Source: an uncultured Bacteroidales bacterium (lineage in GTDB: Bacteria > Bacteroidota > Bacteroidia > Bacteroidales > UBA932). From it: a stretch of 6,484 nt of DNA. Positions 1 through 6,076 of this stretch are shown in pieces. The position numbers and the translations under genes are program-made. How positions within the stretch are numbered: the first letter of the stretch is position 1; each line of letters starts with the position of its first letter. The notes beneath the pieces are model-generated. The model did no database searches. It saw only the letters and a list, made by a program, of their open reading frames with translations, and had not been told where the DNA came from. Location: the NCBI GenBank assembly GCA_946406275.1, contig CAMJJZ010000061.1:1-6484 (forward strand), in the 5' to 3' direction.

Positions 1-1436
1 TTGGCGCCCATGGAGCATACCAGGGAGCCCATTTTGTCTGCGGTGCTGCCGGATACGCCGGTGTCTATCTCGTCGAAAACCAGCGTAGGCATCTTCCTGA
101 AGCCGGCCATGCAGGCCTTGAGGCTGAGCATTATTCTGGAGAGTTCGCCTCCGGATGCGGCCTTGGCAACGTCCCTGGGCTCTTTCCCGGTGGACGAGAA
201 GAGGAAATCCACGATGTCTTCTCCGGTGGGTCCGGCAGCGGCAGGGGACAGCGCCACCTTGAACGCCGCATGGTCCAGATCCAGACCGTGAAGCTGTTTC
301 TCTATGGTTTCCGCGAATTTTGCCGATGACTTTTCCCTCATGGAGTGAAGCTTTCCGGCGCTGGTGGCGTATTGGCCCTGGAGTTTTTCAACCTCCTTCA
401 CGGCGGTCTTCTCTTCCTCTTCCAGGCTGGAGGCATATTCCACGGCGGCGGTAAGCTGGTCTCTTTCTTCGATCAGCTCCTCCACCGACTTTACCCCGTG
501 CTTCTGCATCAGGGAATACAGGAGCGAGAGCCTGCTCTCCACCTGTTCCAGCCTTGAGGGCGATACGTCCAGGCGGGTAAGCTGCGCGGCAACATCGGCC
601 TCTATGTCCTCCACTTCCAGACGAGCGGCTTCCAGCCTTTGGCCAAGGGCTTCCATTGGGCCGATGAATTTTCCGGCCTTTTCCAGCAGCTTCTGCACCT
701 GGCGCAGCTGCATGGCGGGGGAGTAGTCTTCGCTGGAGAGGATTCCATCGGCCTCGGAGAGCGTTTCCATAAGCTCCTCCGCGTGGGCGAGCCTCTTCTG
801 CTCATCTTCCAGTTCCGGGAGTTCTCCGGGCTGCAGATTGGCTTCCTGAAGCTTCTCCGCCAGGGCCCGGTTGTAGTCTTCTTCCCTCCGGGCGCGTTCT
901 TTTGTTTCCCGGATGGTCTCCAGACGGCGTTTGGCCTCCTGCAGCTTATTCCAAAGACCGGCGCAGGTTTCCCTTTCTGCCGATGCTCCCGCGTACAGGT
1001 CCAGTGCCTCCAGACGGAACATCCTGTCCTGCAGGCGAAGCGTCTGGTGCTGGGAGTGGATGTCCACAAGAAGGCCGGCCAGTTCCTGGAGGGTACCGGC
1101 GGCTACGGGCTCGTCACAGAGGAAACTGCGGGAGCGGCCGCTGCGGGATACCACCCTTCGCAGGACGATACTTTCATCGTCCCAAGGAAGGTCATTCTCC
1201 TTGAGGAAAGCCTTGACCTCCGGGGTGAGGGAGAAGTCCGCTTCCACTACGCAGTTCTCTCCGGCGGGGCCTATCATGGAAGCATCCCCCTTGCCGCCCA
1301 AAACAAGCGCCAGGGCGCCCAGGAGGATGGATTTTCCGGCTCCGGTCTCTCCGCTTATAATGCTCAAGCCCTCCGGAAAACTGGTTTCCAGAGAGCCTAT
1401 GAGAATGTAATTGGAGACGCGGAGGCTGCGGAGCAT
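1..1436 (-). CDS. recN: DNA repair protein RecN (C-terminus cut by window edge)
   Basis: RecN is a cytoplasmic SMC-like ATPase that acts in double-strand-break repair by homologous recombination. Reading the minus strand from the ATG at 1436-1434 gives 478 open codons to the window edge; the family is usually about 550 residues, so roughly the last 75 are missing, including the region after Walker B. Seen directly: an N-terminal MLRSLRVSNYILIGSLE start typical of the family; Walker A GETGAGKS at residues 29-36; the RecN-type VDIHSQHQ motif at about 124-131; a long charged, Glu/Lys/Leu-rich coiled-coil arm from about 150 to 370; the ABC signature ASGGELSR at 427-434; and Walker B TLVFDEIDTG with the Asp-Glu pair at 455-456. 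All ATPase motifs present are intact. The start lies 4 bases after the rpoZ stop and has a strong Shine-Dalgarno inside the rpoZ 3' end, so it is probably co-transcribed with and translationally linked to rpoZ. Identification is secure. Confidence 0.97.
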   Translation of the reverse strand, partial: MLRSLRVSNYILIGSLETSFPEGLSIISGETGAGKSILLGALALVLGGKGDASMIGPAGENCVVEADFSLTPEVKAFLKENDLPWDDESIVLRRVVSRSGRSRSFLCDEPVAAGTLQELAGLLVDIHSQHQTLRLQDRMFRLEALDLYAGASAERETCAGLWNKLQEAKRRLETIRETKERARREEDYNRALAEKLQEANLQPGELPELEDEQKRLAHAEELMETLSEADGILSSEDYSPAMQLRQVQKLLEKAGKFIGPMEALGQRLEAARLEVEDIEADVAAQLTRLDVSPSRLEQVESRLSLLYSLMQKHGVKSVEELIEERDQLTAAVEYASSLEEEEKTAVKEVEKLQGQYATSAGKLHSMREKSSAKFAETIEKQLHGLDLDHAAFKVALSPAAAGPTGEDIVDFLFSSTGKEPRDVAKAASGGELSRIMLSLKACMAGFRKMPTLVFDEIDTGVSGSTADKMGSLVCSMGA

Positions 1437-1440
1437 GGCC

Positions 1441-1788
1441 TTACTCTCCTTCCTTATTTATGTCGATGGGGTTTTCGCTCTGGGCCTTACGGTAGAACAG
1501 GTCGCCGTTTTCGAACTCGGAGATGGCGATGAGGTCCGGTTTGGGCTGACGCTCATAGTACTGGGAGATCTCAATCTGCTCCTTGTTTTCGAAGACTTCG
1601 TCCATGGTGTCGTGGTCGTTGCGGAACTCTTCAAGCTTCTTGGTGAGTTCTTTCTTCTCTGCCATGGATATCTGGTTTGCCCTCTTGTACAGGATCACCA
1701 CGGATTCGTAGATGTTACCGGTGGGTGCTGCGAGGTTCTTGATGTCGCGTGTAATGGTGTTTACGGGAACTTTTTTCTTGTTGTCCAT
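1441..1788 (-). CDS. rpoZ: DNA-directed RNA polymerase subunit omega (Bacteroidota type)
   Basis: Omega is the small RNA polymerase subunit that wraps the beta-prime C-terminus and aids assembly. The 115-residue product has the two conserved omega blocks. The first is TGNIYESVVILYKRANQIS at about residues 23-41, matching the GNRFDLVLVAARRARQ region of the E. coli protein. The second is the IEISQYYERQPKPDLIA block followed by ISEFENGDL, at about 72-97, matching TVIALREIEEGL. It also has the insert (about 42-70, charged) found in Bacteroidota omegas, which are longer than the 91-residue E. coli protein. The ATG at 1788 has no Shine-Dalgarno, as is usual in the phylum. It lies 52 bp downstream of bamD and 4 bp upstream of recN. 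From memory, Bacteroides also places rpoZ directly after bamD, which supports the call. Confidence 0.93.
   Translation of the reverse strand: MDNKKKVPVNTITRDIKNLAAPTGNIYESVVILYKRANQISMAEKKELTKKLEEFRNDHDTMDEVFENKEQIEISQYYERQPKPDLIAISEFENGDLFYRKAQSENPIDINKEGE
1444..1451 (-). promoter_or_regulatory. Shine-Dalgarno of recN inside the end of rpoZ
   Basis: On the minus strand this reads AAGGAGAG, with the GGAG core 9 bases before the recN ATG. It is made of the last sense codons of rpoZ (Lys-Glu-Gly-Glu), so the two genes share sequence function here. It is the only strong anti-16S match seen ahead of any start in the window, and it supports the recN start chosen. Confidence 0.7.
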
Positions 1789-1800
1789 TGTGTAAAAAAT

Positions 1801-1822
1801 CTTGTTCTATATTAAGTACAAG
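1801..1822. repeat. Imperfect palindrome in the bamD-rpoZ gap, followed by a T-run on the minus strand
   Basis: The 22 bases form an inverted repeat. The outer 5 bp (CTTGT/ACAAG) pair perfectly, then comes a T-T mismatch and 2 more pairs (CT/AG) around a small A/T-rich loop. On the minus strand the hairpin is followed by one base and then six T's (1794-1799), ending just before the rpoZ ATG. It could be a weak terminator or attenuator, an operator, or chance in an A/T-rich leader. The stem is short and poor in G+C, so a strong terminator is unlikely. The 52 bp gap holds nothing else that I can identify; no clear TAnnTTTG box is present in it. Confidence 0.35.
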
Positions 1823-1840
1823 GGTTTCTGCGGGGGAGTT

Positions 1841-2659
1841 TCAATTATTTTCCACATCGGTTTCGCCGCCGCGGCCAAGGATGCCCTGAACCTTGCGGTA
1901 CAGGCCGTCCATCTCTGCCTTGTACTTGGAGTCCGGGTATTCGCCGGCGAAGTTGAGATAGTCGTCGATGAAGGTGAGATAGCGCTCCTTCTGCTTTGCG
2001 GTGACGCTGAGCTTTGCATAATTGTAAGAAGACATTGCGGTGTAGTAAAGGATGTCTTCACGATACAGATTCTCCGCGTTAGTCTTGAGCACGTTCTTGA
2101 GCTTCACGCGCGCGGCCTTGTAATCTTCCATTATATAATACTGGCGGCCGGCTTCGAAATCCTTGCGGTCAAGGCGCTCCTGAAGGTCTTTGAGCATCTC
2201 GTCGCAGGCGGGGAGGTGGGGATCGCCGGGGCGCTCCCTCTTGTACTCCTCAATTGCCTGCATGCAAAGGCGCGTGGGGTTCTGATCCAGCTCCCAGCGG
2301 TATGTGGCGCGGTACATGCAGTCCAGCCTGTAGAATTCAGCATCCCTTGCGAAGGGGCTCTGCGGGAAGTTCTCCACAAAGCGGGCGAAGTTGGACTCCG
2401 CCGTTATGTAATCCTTGAAACGATAGTTGGACAGGCCCCAGTAGTACTGGACCGTATCGTCCCTTTCCGTGCCGTTGGTGAGGATAGCCATGGACTCGAA
2501 GAGCTGGGCGGCCTTCTGGTACTTGCGGTTGTTGAAGTAGTTCATGGCCGCCTCGTACTTGGCGTCTACGTCGTTGGAGGACAGAAGGGCATCGTACTGG
2601 GTCTGGCAGGCCGCTACTGCGGCCAGGATGGCGACTGCTGTAATAATATATCTTTTCAT
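1841..2659 (-). CDS. bamD: Outer membrane protein assembly factor BamD (lipoprotein)
   Basis: BamD is the essential lipoprotein partner of BamA in the machine that folds beta-barrel proteins into the outer membrane. The 272-residue product begins with a lipoprotein signal peptide: MKRY, a hydrophobic run, and a lipobox ending AVAAC with the lipidated cysteine at residue 18. The residues after the cysteine (QTQYD) lack an acidic run of the kind linked to surface export in Bacteroidota, so it probably faces the periplasm. The rest is helical with TPR-like repeats: about 33-64 (AMNYFNNRKYQKAAQLFES), 68-101 (YYWGLSNYRFKDYITAESNF then FVENFPQSPF), 107-142, 167-200 and 205-250 (ending DYLNFAGEYPDSKY). 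The PxSPFARDAEF and YPDSKY turns are typical of the family. The length fits Bacteroidota BamD. Its ATG overlaps the stop of the upstream LysM gene by one base, pointing to coupled translation. Confidence 0.93.
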   Translation of the reverse strand: MKRYIITAVAILAAVAACQTQYDALLSSNDVDAKYEAAMNYFNNRKYQKAAQLFESMAILTNGTERDDTVQYYWGLSNYRFKDYITAESNFARFVENFPQSPFARDAEFYRLDCMYRATYRWELDQNPTRLCMQAIEEYKRERPGDPHLPACDEMLKDLQERLDRKDFEAGRQYYIMEDYKAARVKLKNVLKTNAENLYREDILYYTAMSSYNYAKLSVTAKQKERYLTFIDDYLNFAGEYPDSKYKAEMDGLYRKVQGILGRGGETDVENN

Positions 2660-2661
2660 TA
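2657..2661 (-). promoter_or_regulatory. TAATG stop/start overlap coupling the LysM gene to bamD
   Basis: On the minus strand the five bases read TAATG. The TAA stop of the LysM gene and the ATG of bamD share the A at 2659. No convincing Shine-Dalgarno precedes the ATG, so re-initiation by terminating ribosomes is the natural way to translate bamD. This would tie the amounts of the two envelope proteins together. Confidence 0.65.
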
Positions 2662-4284
2662 TCTTACCAGCGTGGATGTGTAGTCTTTGTTATAAATAAT
2701 CCTTCTCACGGCCTTGTTCTGGTTGTTGCCGGAAGGGTCCGAGTCAAAGAGGAAATCTGTATGGAGACCTGTTCCGCGGTTGCTCTCAAGCATCATCTTC
2801 CAACCGGGGCCGTAGGATGCCACCTGGGTGACGAAGTATGTTGCGGTGTCGTATCCCTGGAAGGCGAACTGGGAAGGCTCAGTGTGGAAAAGGCTCCTGT
2901 AGGCCCTTACAAAGCGGTCTACCTTGGCGGAGGAATAGTCCACGAAATAGGAGCAACTGATGTGCAGGGAAAGGTTGTGATATGCGCTGCCGTCTATGGT
3001 GTCAAAGGTGCGCGCCTTGGAAGGGGCGTACATCACCACGTCGAAGCCCTTGTCCAGCATAATGCCAAGGTTAAGGACCACGTCAGAGGTGAAGGCCTCG
3101 CTTTCCGACGCCACCACCACGCGGTTCACTCCGTCCTTCACCATGAGCTCCTGCAAAGTTGCAGGGACTGTACGGCCGTCCACTATGGCGTAGTTTACAA
3201 TCTCGTATGTGAGTTCCTGGCGGGCCAGTGCGCTGCGGATTGCAACGGCTGCGGTGACTGAACTGGCGCCTTTTTCCGTGATGAGGATAATCTTGTCGTT
3301 TTCCTGTGTGTCTTCCTTGACCCAGAGGCCAAGGTCGTCGTACTGGCTGTCCACAGGGGTGGGAGCCTGGATGTAATTGGTGTAGTTGGCAGCCAGGGAA
3401 GCGGCCTTCTGGTCAAGCGGGGAAATCACCGGAACCTTGCCGTCAATCCTCTGGAGAATGGCTTCCAAATCCCTTGACGCTACGGGGCCAAGGACGAAAT
3501 CCGACATCAGGAGAGAGTTCAGGGGAGGTATTCCGGCCATGAGGTCGTATACCTCAAGGTTCACCTTGTGCTCCTGACTTTCCATGTCTTTCATGGCCAT
3601 GAGCACTCCGGAGTAGAAGTCCATGTTGAGCTCGCTCACGGTGCCGCTGGCATGGAAGGGGAGTATCAGGGATACATTCACAATCTCCTTGGGGGCAATC
3701 TCCGGGGCAGTGAACTCGAGCGTGGTTTCTTCTTCCTGGGGCACGTCCTGAGCTGTCTCTTCAGGAACCACGGTTTCCGTTACCACGGGAGTCTCTTCAT
3801 TTGGAGTTACCACCGGAACGGGCTTGGGAACAGGGATACGGAGCACCTGACGGGTGGTAAGTTTCTTGGACGACAGGTTGTTGAGGTCCATGATCTCCTT
3901 CACCGTCACGTTGTAACGCTTGGCAATGTCGTCGATGTCCTCGTACCATTTTACGGTGTGCTCTGTATAAGCAATATCCGTTGCAACCGCGGGTGCGGCG
4001 GCCTCATCCTTGAACGGGATAAGGATGATGGCGTTTTTCTGGAGGCCGGTTTCCCGGAGGGAGGGATTGGCCTCGTAGATATCGTCTACCGATACCCCAT
4101 AAGCCTGGGAAATCCCAAAGAGGGTCTGGCGCTCCAGTACCACATGGGAGAGGTATACCTTACCGTTCAGTTTCACCTTTTCCTTTGACACCGTGACCGG
4201 CGCGGGAACGTATTCCTGTGCCAGCGCGGCAGTTCCGGACAGGACCAGAACAGCGGTGATAAGTATTCGGACGAGTCTTTTCAT
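2659..4284 (-). CDS. Secreted LysM x2 plus type-1 periplasmic-binding-fold protein
   Basis: The 541-residue product has a Sec signal peptide (MKRLVRILIT, hydrophobic core, AALA|Q cleavage near residue 22) and no lipobox cysteine. Two LysM domains follow, at about 45-91 (VVLERQTLFGISQAYGVSV through LQKNAIILIPF) and 107-151 (TVKWYEDIDDIAKRYNVTV through VLRIPV). LysM binds N-acetylglucosamine-containing glycans, usually peptidoglycan. A Pro/Glu/Val/Thr-rich linker (about 152-200) leads to a domain at about 203-535 that resembles the type-1 periplasmic-binding fold of amino-acid ABC transporter binding proteins and of the E. coli PBP1A activator LpoA. Visible cues are VSLILPFH, FYSGVLMAMKDM, FVLGPVASRDLEAILQ, KVPVISPLDQ and FAFQGYDTATYF. 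No permease or ATPase gene is nearby, which argues against nutrient import and for a structural or sensing role at the cell wall; that role is inferred. The ATG lies 6 bases after the glycosyltransferase stop, with no Shine-Dalgarno. Domain calls are firm; exact function is unknown. Confidence 0.85.
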   Translation of the reverse strand: MKRLVRILITAVLVLSGTAALAQEYVPAPVTVSKEKVKLNGKVYLSHVVLERQTLFGISQAYGVSVDDIYEANPSLRETGLQKNAIILIPFKDEAAAPAVATDIAYTEHTVKWYEDIDDIAKRYNVTVKEIMDLNNLSSKKLTTRQVLRIPVPKPVPVVTPNEETPVVTETVVPEETAQDVPQEEETTLEFTAPEIAPKEIVNVSLILPFHASGTVSELNMDFYSGVLMAMKDMESQEHKVNLEVYDLMAGIPPLNSLLMSDFVLGPVASRDLEAILQRIDGKVPVISPLDQKAASLAANYTNYIQAPTPVDSQYDDLGLWVKEDTQENDKIILITEKGASSVTAAVAIRSALARQELTYEIVNYAIVDGRTVPATLQELMVKDGVNRVVVASESEAFTSDVVLNLGIMLDKGFDVVMYAPSKARTFDTIDGSAYHNLSLHISCSYFVDYSSAKVDRFVRAYRSLFHTEPSQFAFQGYDTATYFVTQVASYGPGWKMMLESNRGTGLHTDFLFDSDPSGNNQNKAVRRIIYNKDYTSTLVR

Positions 4285-4290
4285 GGCGCG

Positions 4291-5412
4291 TTATTTTTCT
4301 AATGTTTGGGCAAAGTCCACCAGGGCTTTGCAGAAGGCATCCCATCCAAGCCGCTCCTTTTCCCTGCCGATGGCCTCCCGGCACTTTCTGCCGATTTCCG
4401 GGTCTGCGAAGTAGCGGAGTATCTCCGCTTTAATTGCCTCCGGGTCCGGGGTGGGTGCGACAATTCCCGTGCCACGCTCACCTATGGTGCCCTTGAGGCC
4501 GCCCACATCCGTGACCACCATGGGTACGTCAAAATGATAGGCGATGGAGCTTATTCCGCTCTGGGTGGCGCTGCGGTAGGGGAGAACGGCAAGGTCCGCG
4601 GCGCTGAAGTAGCGCTTTACCTCCGAGTCCCTTATATAGTCCGGAAATACGTGTACGCGGTCTTTTCCGGGAAGGGTGTCGATGATGCCCTGATACTTGT
4701 CGAATGAGCCGTACGGCTCCCCGGCAACCAGTATCTGATAGTCTTCCGGAAGGGCCCTGAAGGCCTCCAGGAGTATGTCCAGGCCCTTGTACTCGCGGAT
4801 AAGGCCAAAGAACAGGAGCGTCTTTTTAGCGGGATCCAGGCCCAGCATACGGCAAGCCTCTTCACGGGGGAGCTTTTCCCCGAAGTGGGAGTAAAGCGGG
4901 TGGGCGCGGAGAATGTGGGGAGCTTCCGGTTTTAGAGCAAGCAGGTCTTTCTGAACACTTTCTGACATGGAGATAAAACCGGTACAGCCGTTCAGGAAGT
5001 ACATTGTGAGGGGCTTGTCAAACCAGTGGGCCTCGTGAGGGATAACGTTGTCCAGAACCACCACGCTCTTGCAGCCGCAGTGGCGGGCAACGTAGCCAAG
5101 GGAAGGAGCGAACCAGCTCATCCAGTACTTCATTACCAGAAGGTCCGGTTGCCATTTCCTAATTGCTTTGGCAGTTTTGATGTAGGAAAACGGATTGATG
5201 GTGTCCAGGATTGCATCGGCCTCCACGGGCATGGCCTCGTCGTCAGGAGTTACGTACTGGGTTTTCCCCGGGAAAAGCAGGGAAGGGTACTGCCTGGAGA
5301 AGGAGAAGGCCTTTACAACATGACATTTTCCCAGCTCAGAAAGCATTGCTGCATTGAACTGGGAAATGCCGCCCCGGAGGGGGTAGAAACTGGACAAGAG
5401 TGCTATCCGCAT
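4291..5412 (-). CDS. GT4-family (GT-B fold) glycosyltransferase
   Basis: The 373-residue protein is a GT-B fold glycosyltransferase of the GT4 type, moving a sugar from a nucleotide-sugar donor to an unknown acceptor, probably an envelope or surface glycan. It starts MRIALLSSFYPLRGGISQFN, where GG at 14-15 is the glycine-rich loop of the N-terminal domain. The C-terminal Rossmann domain begins near 198 (LLFFGLIREYKGLDILLEAF, with R206 and K209 in the donor-phosphate region). It continues through ILVAGEPYG (227-235), VHVFPDYIRDSEVKRYFSAADLAVLPYRSATQSG and PMVVTDVGGL (297-306). The usual EX7E pair is not present: aligned on the motif, Q284 and Y292 (QSGISSIAY) replace the two glutamates. There is no signal peptide or membrane segment, so it acts in the cytoplasm or at the inner face of the membrane. 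The ATG lies 11 bases after the ompH stop and is not preceded by a Shine-Dalgarno. Acceptor and linkage cannot be read from sequence. Confidence 0.88.
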   Translation of the reverse strand: MRIALLSSFYPLRGGISQFNAAMLSELGKCHVVKAFSFSRQYPSLLFPGKTQYVTPDDEAMPVEADAILDTINPFSYIKTAKAIRKWQPDLLVMKYWMSWFAPSLGYVARHCGCKSVVVLDNVIPHEAHWFDKPLTMYFLNGCTGFISMSESVQKDLLALKPEAPHILRAHPLYSHFGEKLPREEACRMLGLDPAKKTLLFFGLIREYKGLDILLEAFRALPEDYQILVAGEPYGSFDKYQGIIDTLPGKDRVHVFPDYIRDSEVKRYFSAADLAVLPYRSATQSGISSIAYHFDVPMVVTDVGGLKGTIGERGTGIVAPTPDPEAIKAEILRYFADPEIGRKCREAIGREKERLGWDAFCKALVDFAQTLEK

Positions 5413-5423
5413 CCGGTCCGGAT

Positions 5424-6029
5424 TTATTTGGAAGACTCCTTGGTCTTGATATAAGCGGCGTTGAGGCCGGCGAGGAGGTCTTCTGTGATGTCAAGCTTGG
5501 GATCAGCAGTAACTACGGGAGTTGCGAGGATGCTGCCGGCGGTGGCAATGATCATTGCGTAGCCCTTTTCTGCATTGTACTCGTTAACGAACTCCTGGAT
5601 GGCGTTTGCAATCTGGTTCATGGTAACCTGCTGCTCCTCTGCCATTTCCTGCTGCTTGCGGACCACATACTGCTGGTATTCCTGCTGCTGTTGCTGCAGT
5701 TTCTGGTACTGGACCTGTGCTACAGACTGGGTGAGGAGGCCCTTGTCCACCTTGTTCTGGAAGTCTGCTGCGTCTTTTTCAAGCTTCTTGCCGCGGCGGT
5801 CAATCTCTGCCTGAATGCCGGAGGTCTTGGTCTCGAAGACGGAAGTGAGGTCGTTGGCCATGTCGTAGCCCTGCATTACGGCGTCCATGTTGAAGAACAC
5901 AATGCTGCCGGCTACTGCGGTGCTGTCTGCGGTTGCAGTTGCGGCTGCGCTGCCGCCCTGATTCTGGTTGCAGGAAATGAGGAGGGCAGCGGCTGCTGCG
6001 ATTCCTGCGATAAGGAGAGTCTTTTTCAT
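5424..6029 (-). CDS. Skp/OmpH-family periplasmic chaperone, predicted lipoprotein
   Basis: Skp/OmpH proteins are periplasmic chaperones that hold unfolded outer-membrane proteins on the way to the BAM machine. The 201-residue product has a lipoprotein signal peptide (MKKTLLIAG, alanine-rich core, lipobox LLISC with the cysteine at residue 20), then a low-complexity Ala/Thr/Ser tether (about 24-41). The Skp core begins at SIVFFNMDAVMQGYDMANDL (42-61), runs through a long charged and Gln-rich coiled coil (about 62-150, with five glutamines at 112-116), and closes with the family's C-terminal strand and helix (GYAMIIATAGSILA at 156-169, then LDITEDLLAGLNAAY at 179-193). E. coli Skp is soluble, so the lipid anchor is a notable difference, although lipidated OmpH homologues occur in Bacteroidales as far as I recall. 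It is the first gene after a predicted promoter and shares its direction with bamD downstream, which fits an outer-membrane assembly role. Confidence 0.88.
   Translation of the reverse strand: MKKTLLIAGIAAAAALLISCNQNQGGSAAATATADSTAVAGSIVFFNMDAVMQGYDMANDLTSVFETKTSGIQAEIDRRGKKLEKDAADFQNKVDKGLLTQSVAQVQYQKLQQQQQEYQQYVVRKQQEMAEEQQVTMNQIANAIQEFVNEYNAEKGYAMIIATAGSILATPVVTADPKLDITEDLLAGLNAAYIKTKESSK
5677..5700 (-). repeat. CAG/CAA glutamine-codon tract within the Skp-like gene
   Basis: On the minus strand this is a short run of CAG and CAA codons, coding for five consecutive glutamines (residues 112-116) and adjoining residues in the coiled coil. The codons are partly mixed, which would reduce slippage. 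It could still vary in length by whole codons between strains without breaking the frame. Confidence 0.5.
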
Positions 6030-6067
6030 TAATATAAACTGTTAATACTTATTTCGCTAAAAGTCTG

Positions 6068-6075
6068 CAAATATA
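6068..6075 (-). promoter_or_regulatory. Bacteroidota -7 promoter box ahead of the Skp-like gene
   Basis: On the minus strand this reads TATATTTG, an exact match to the Bacteroidota -7 consensus TAnnTTTG. It starts just after the pdxJ stop codon. The -33 element would fall within the last codons of pdxJ, where only a weak TCTG-like match with slightly long spacing is seen. Transcription would start near 6060, giving an A/T-rich leader of about 30 bases without a Shine-Dalgarno before the ATG at 6029. This probably drives ompH, the glycosyltransferase, the LysM gene and bamD, perhaps on into rpoZ-recN. Confidence 0.6.
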
Positions 6076-6076
6076 G

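Noticed and set aside
602..1069. Minus-strand 155-codon frame rich in Arg, Pro and Trp
   Set aside because: It is an out-of-frame reading of recN; the composition is typical of a shifted frame.
639..1532. Long plus-strand open frame of 297 codons opposite recN
   Set aside because: It is a mirror of the recN coding sequence, has no recognisable domain, and crosses into the opposite strand of rpoZ. RecN motifs on the minus strand explain this DNA.
1802..2683. Plus-strand open frame of 293 codons exactly opposite bamD
   Set aside because: The hydrophobic-looking translation is what the complement of BamD codons gives. The lipobox and TPR repeats on the minus strand are clearly the real protein.
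3568..4188. Plus-strand open frame opposite the LysM gene
   Set aside because: It is antisense to two clear LysM domains; no start signal or domain of its own.
5400..6032. Plus-strand leucine-rich open frame that looks like a membrane protein
   Set aside because: The Leu/Cys-rich stretches are the complement of Gln, Lys and Ala codons in the Skp-like coiled coil; no independent support.
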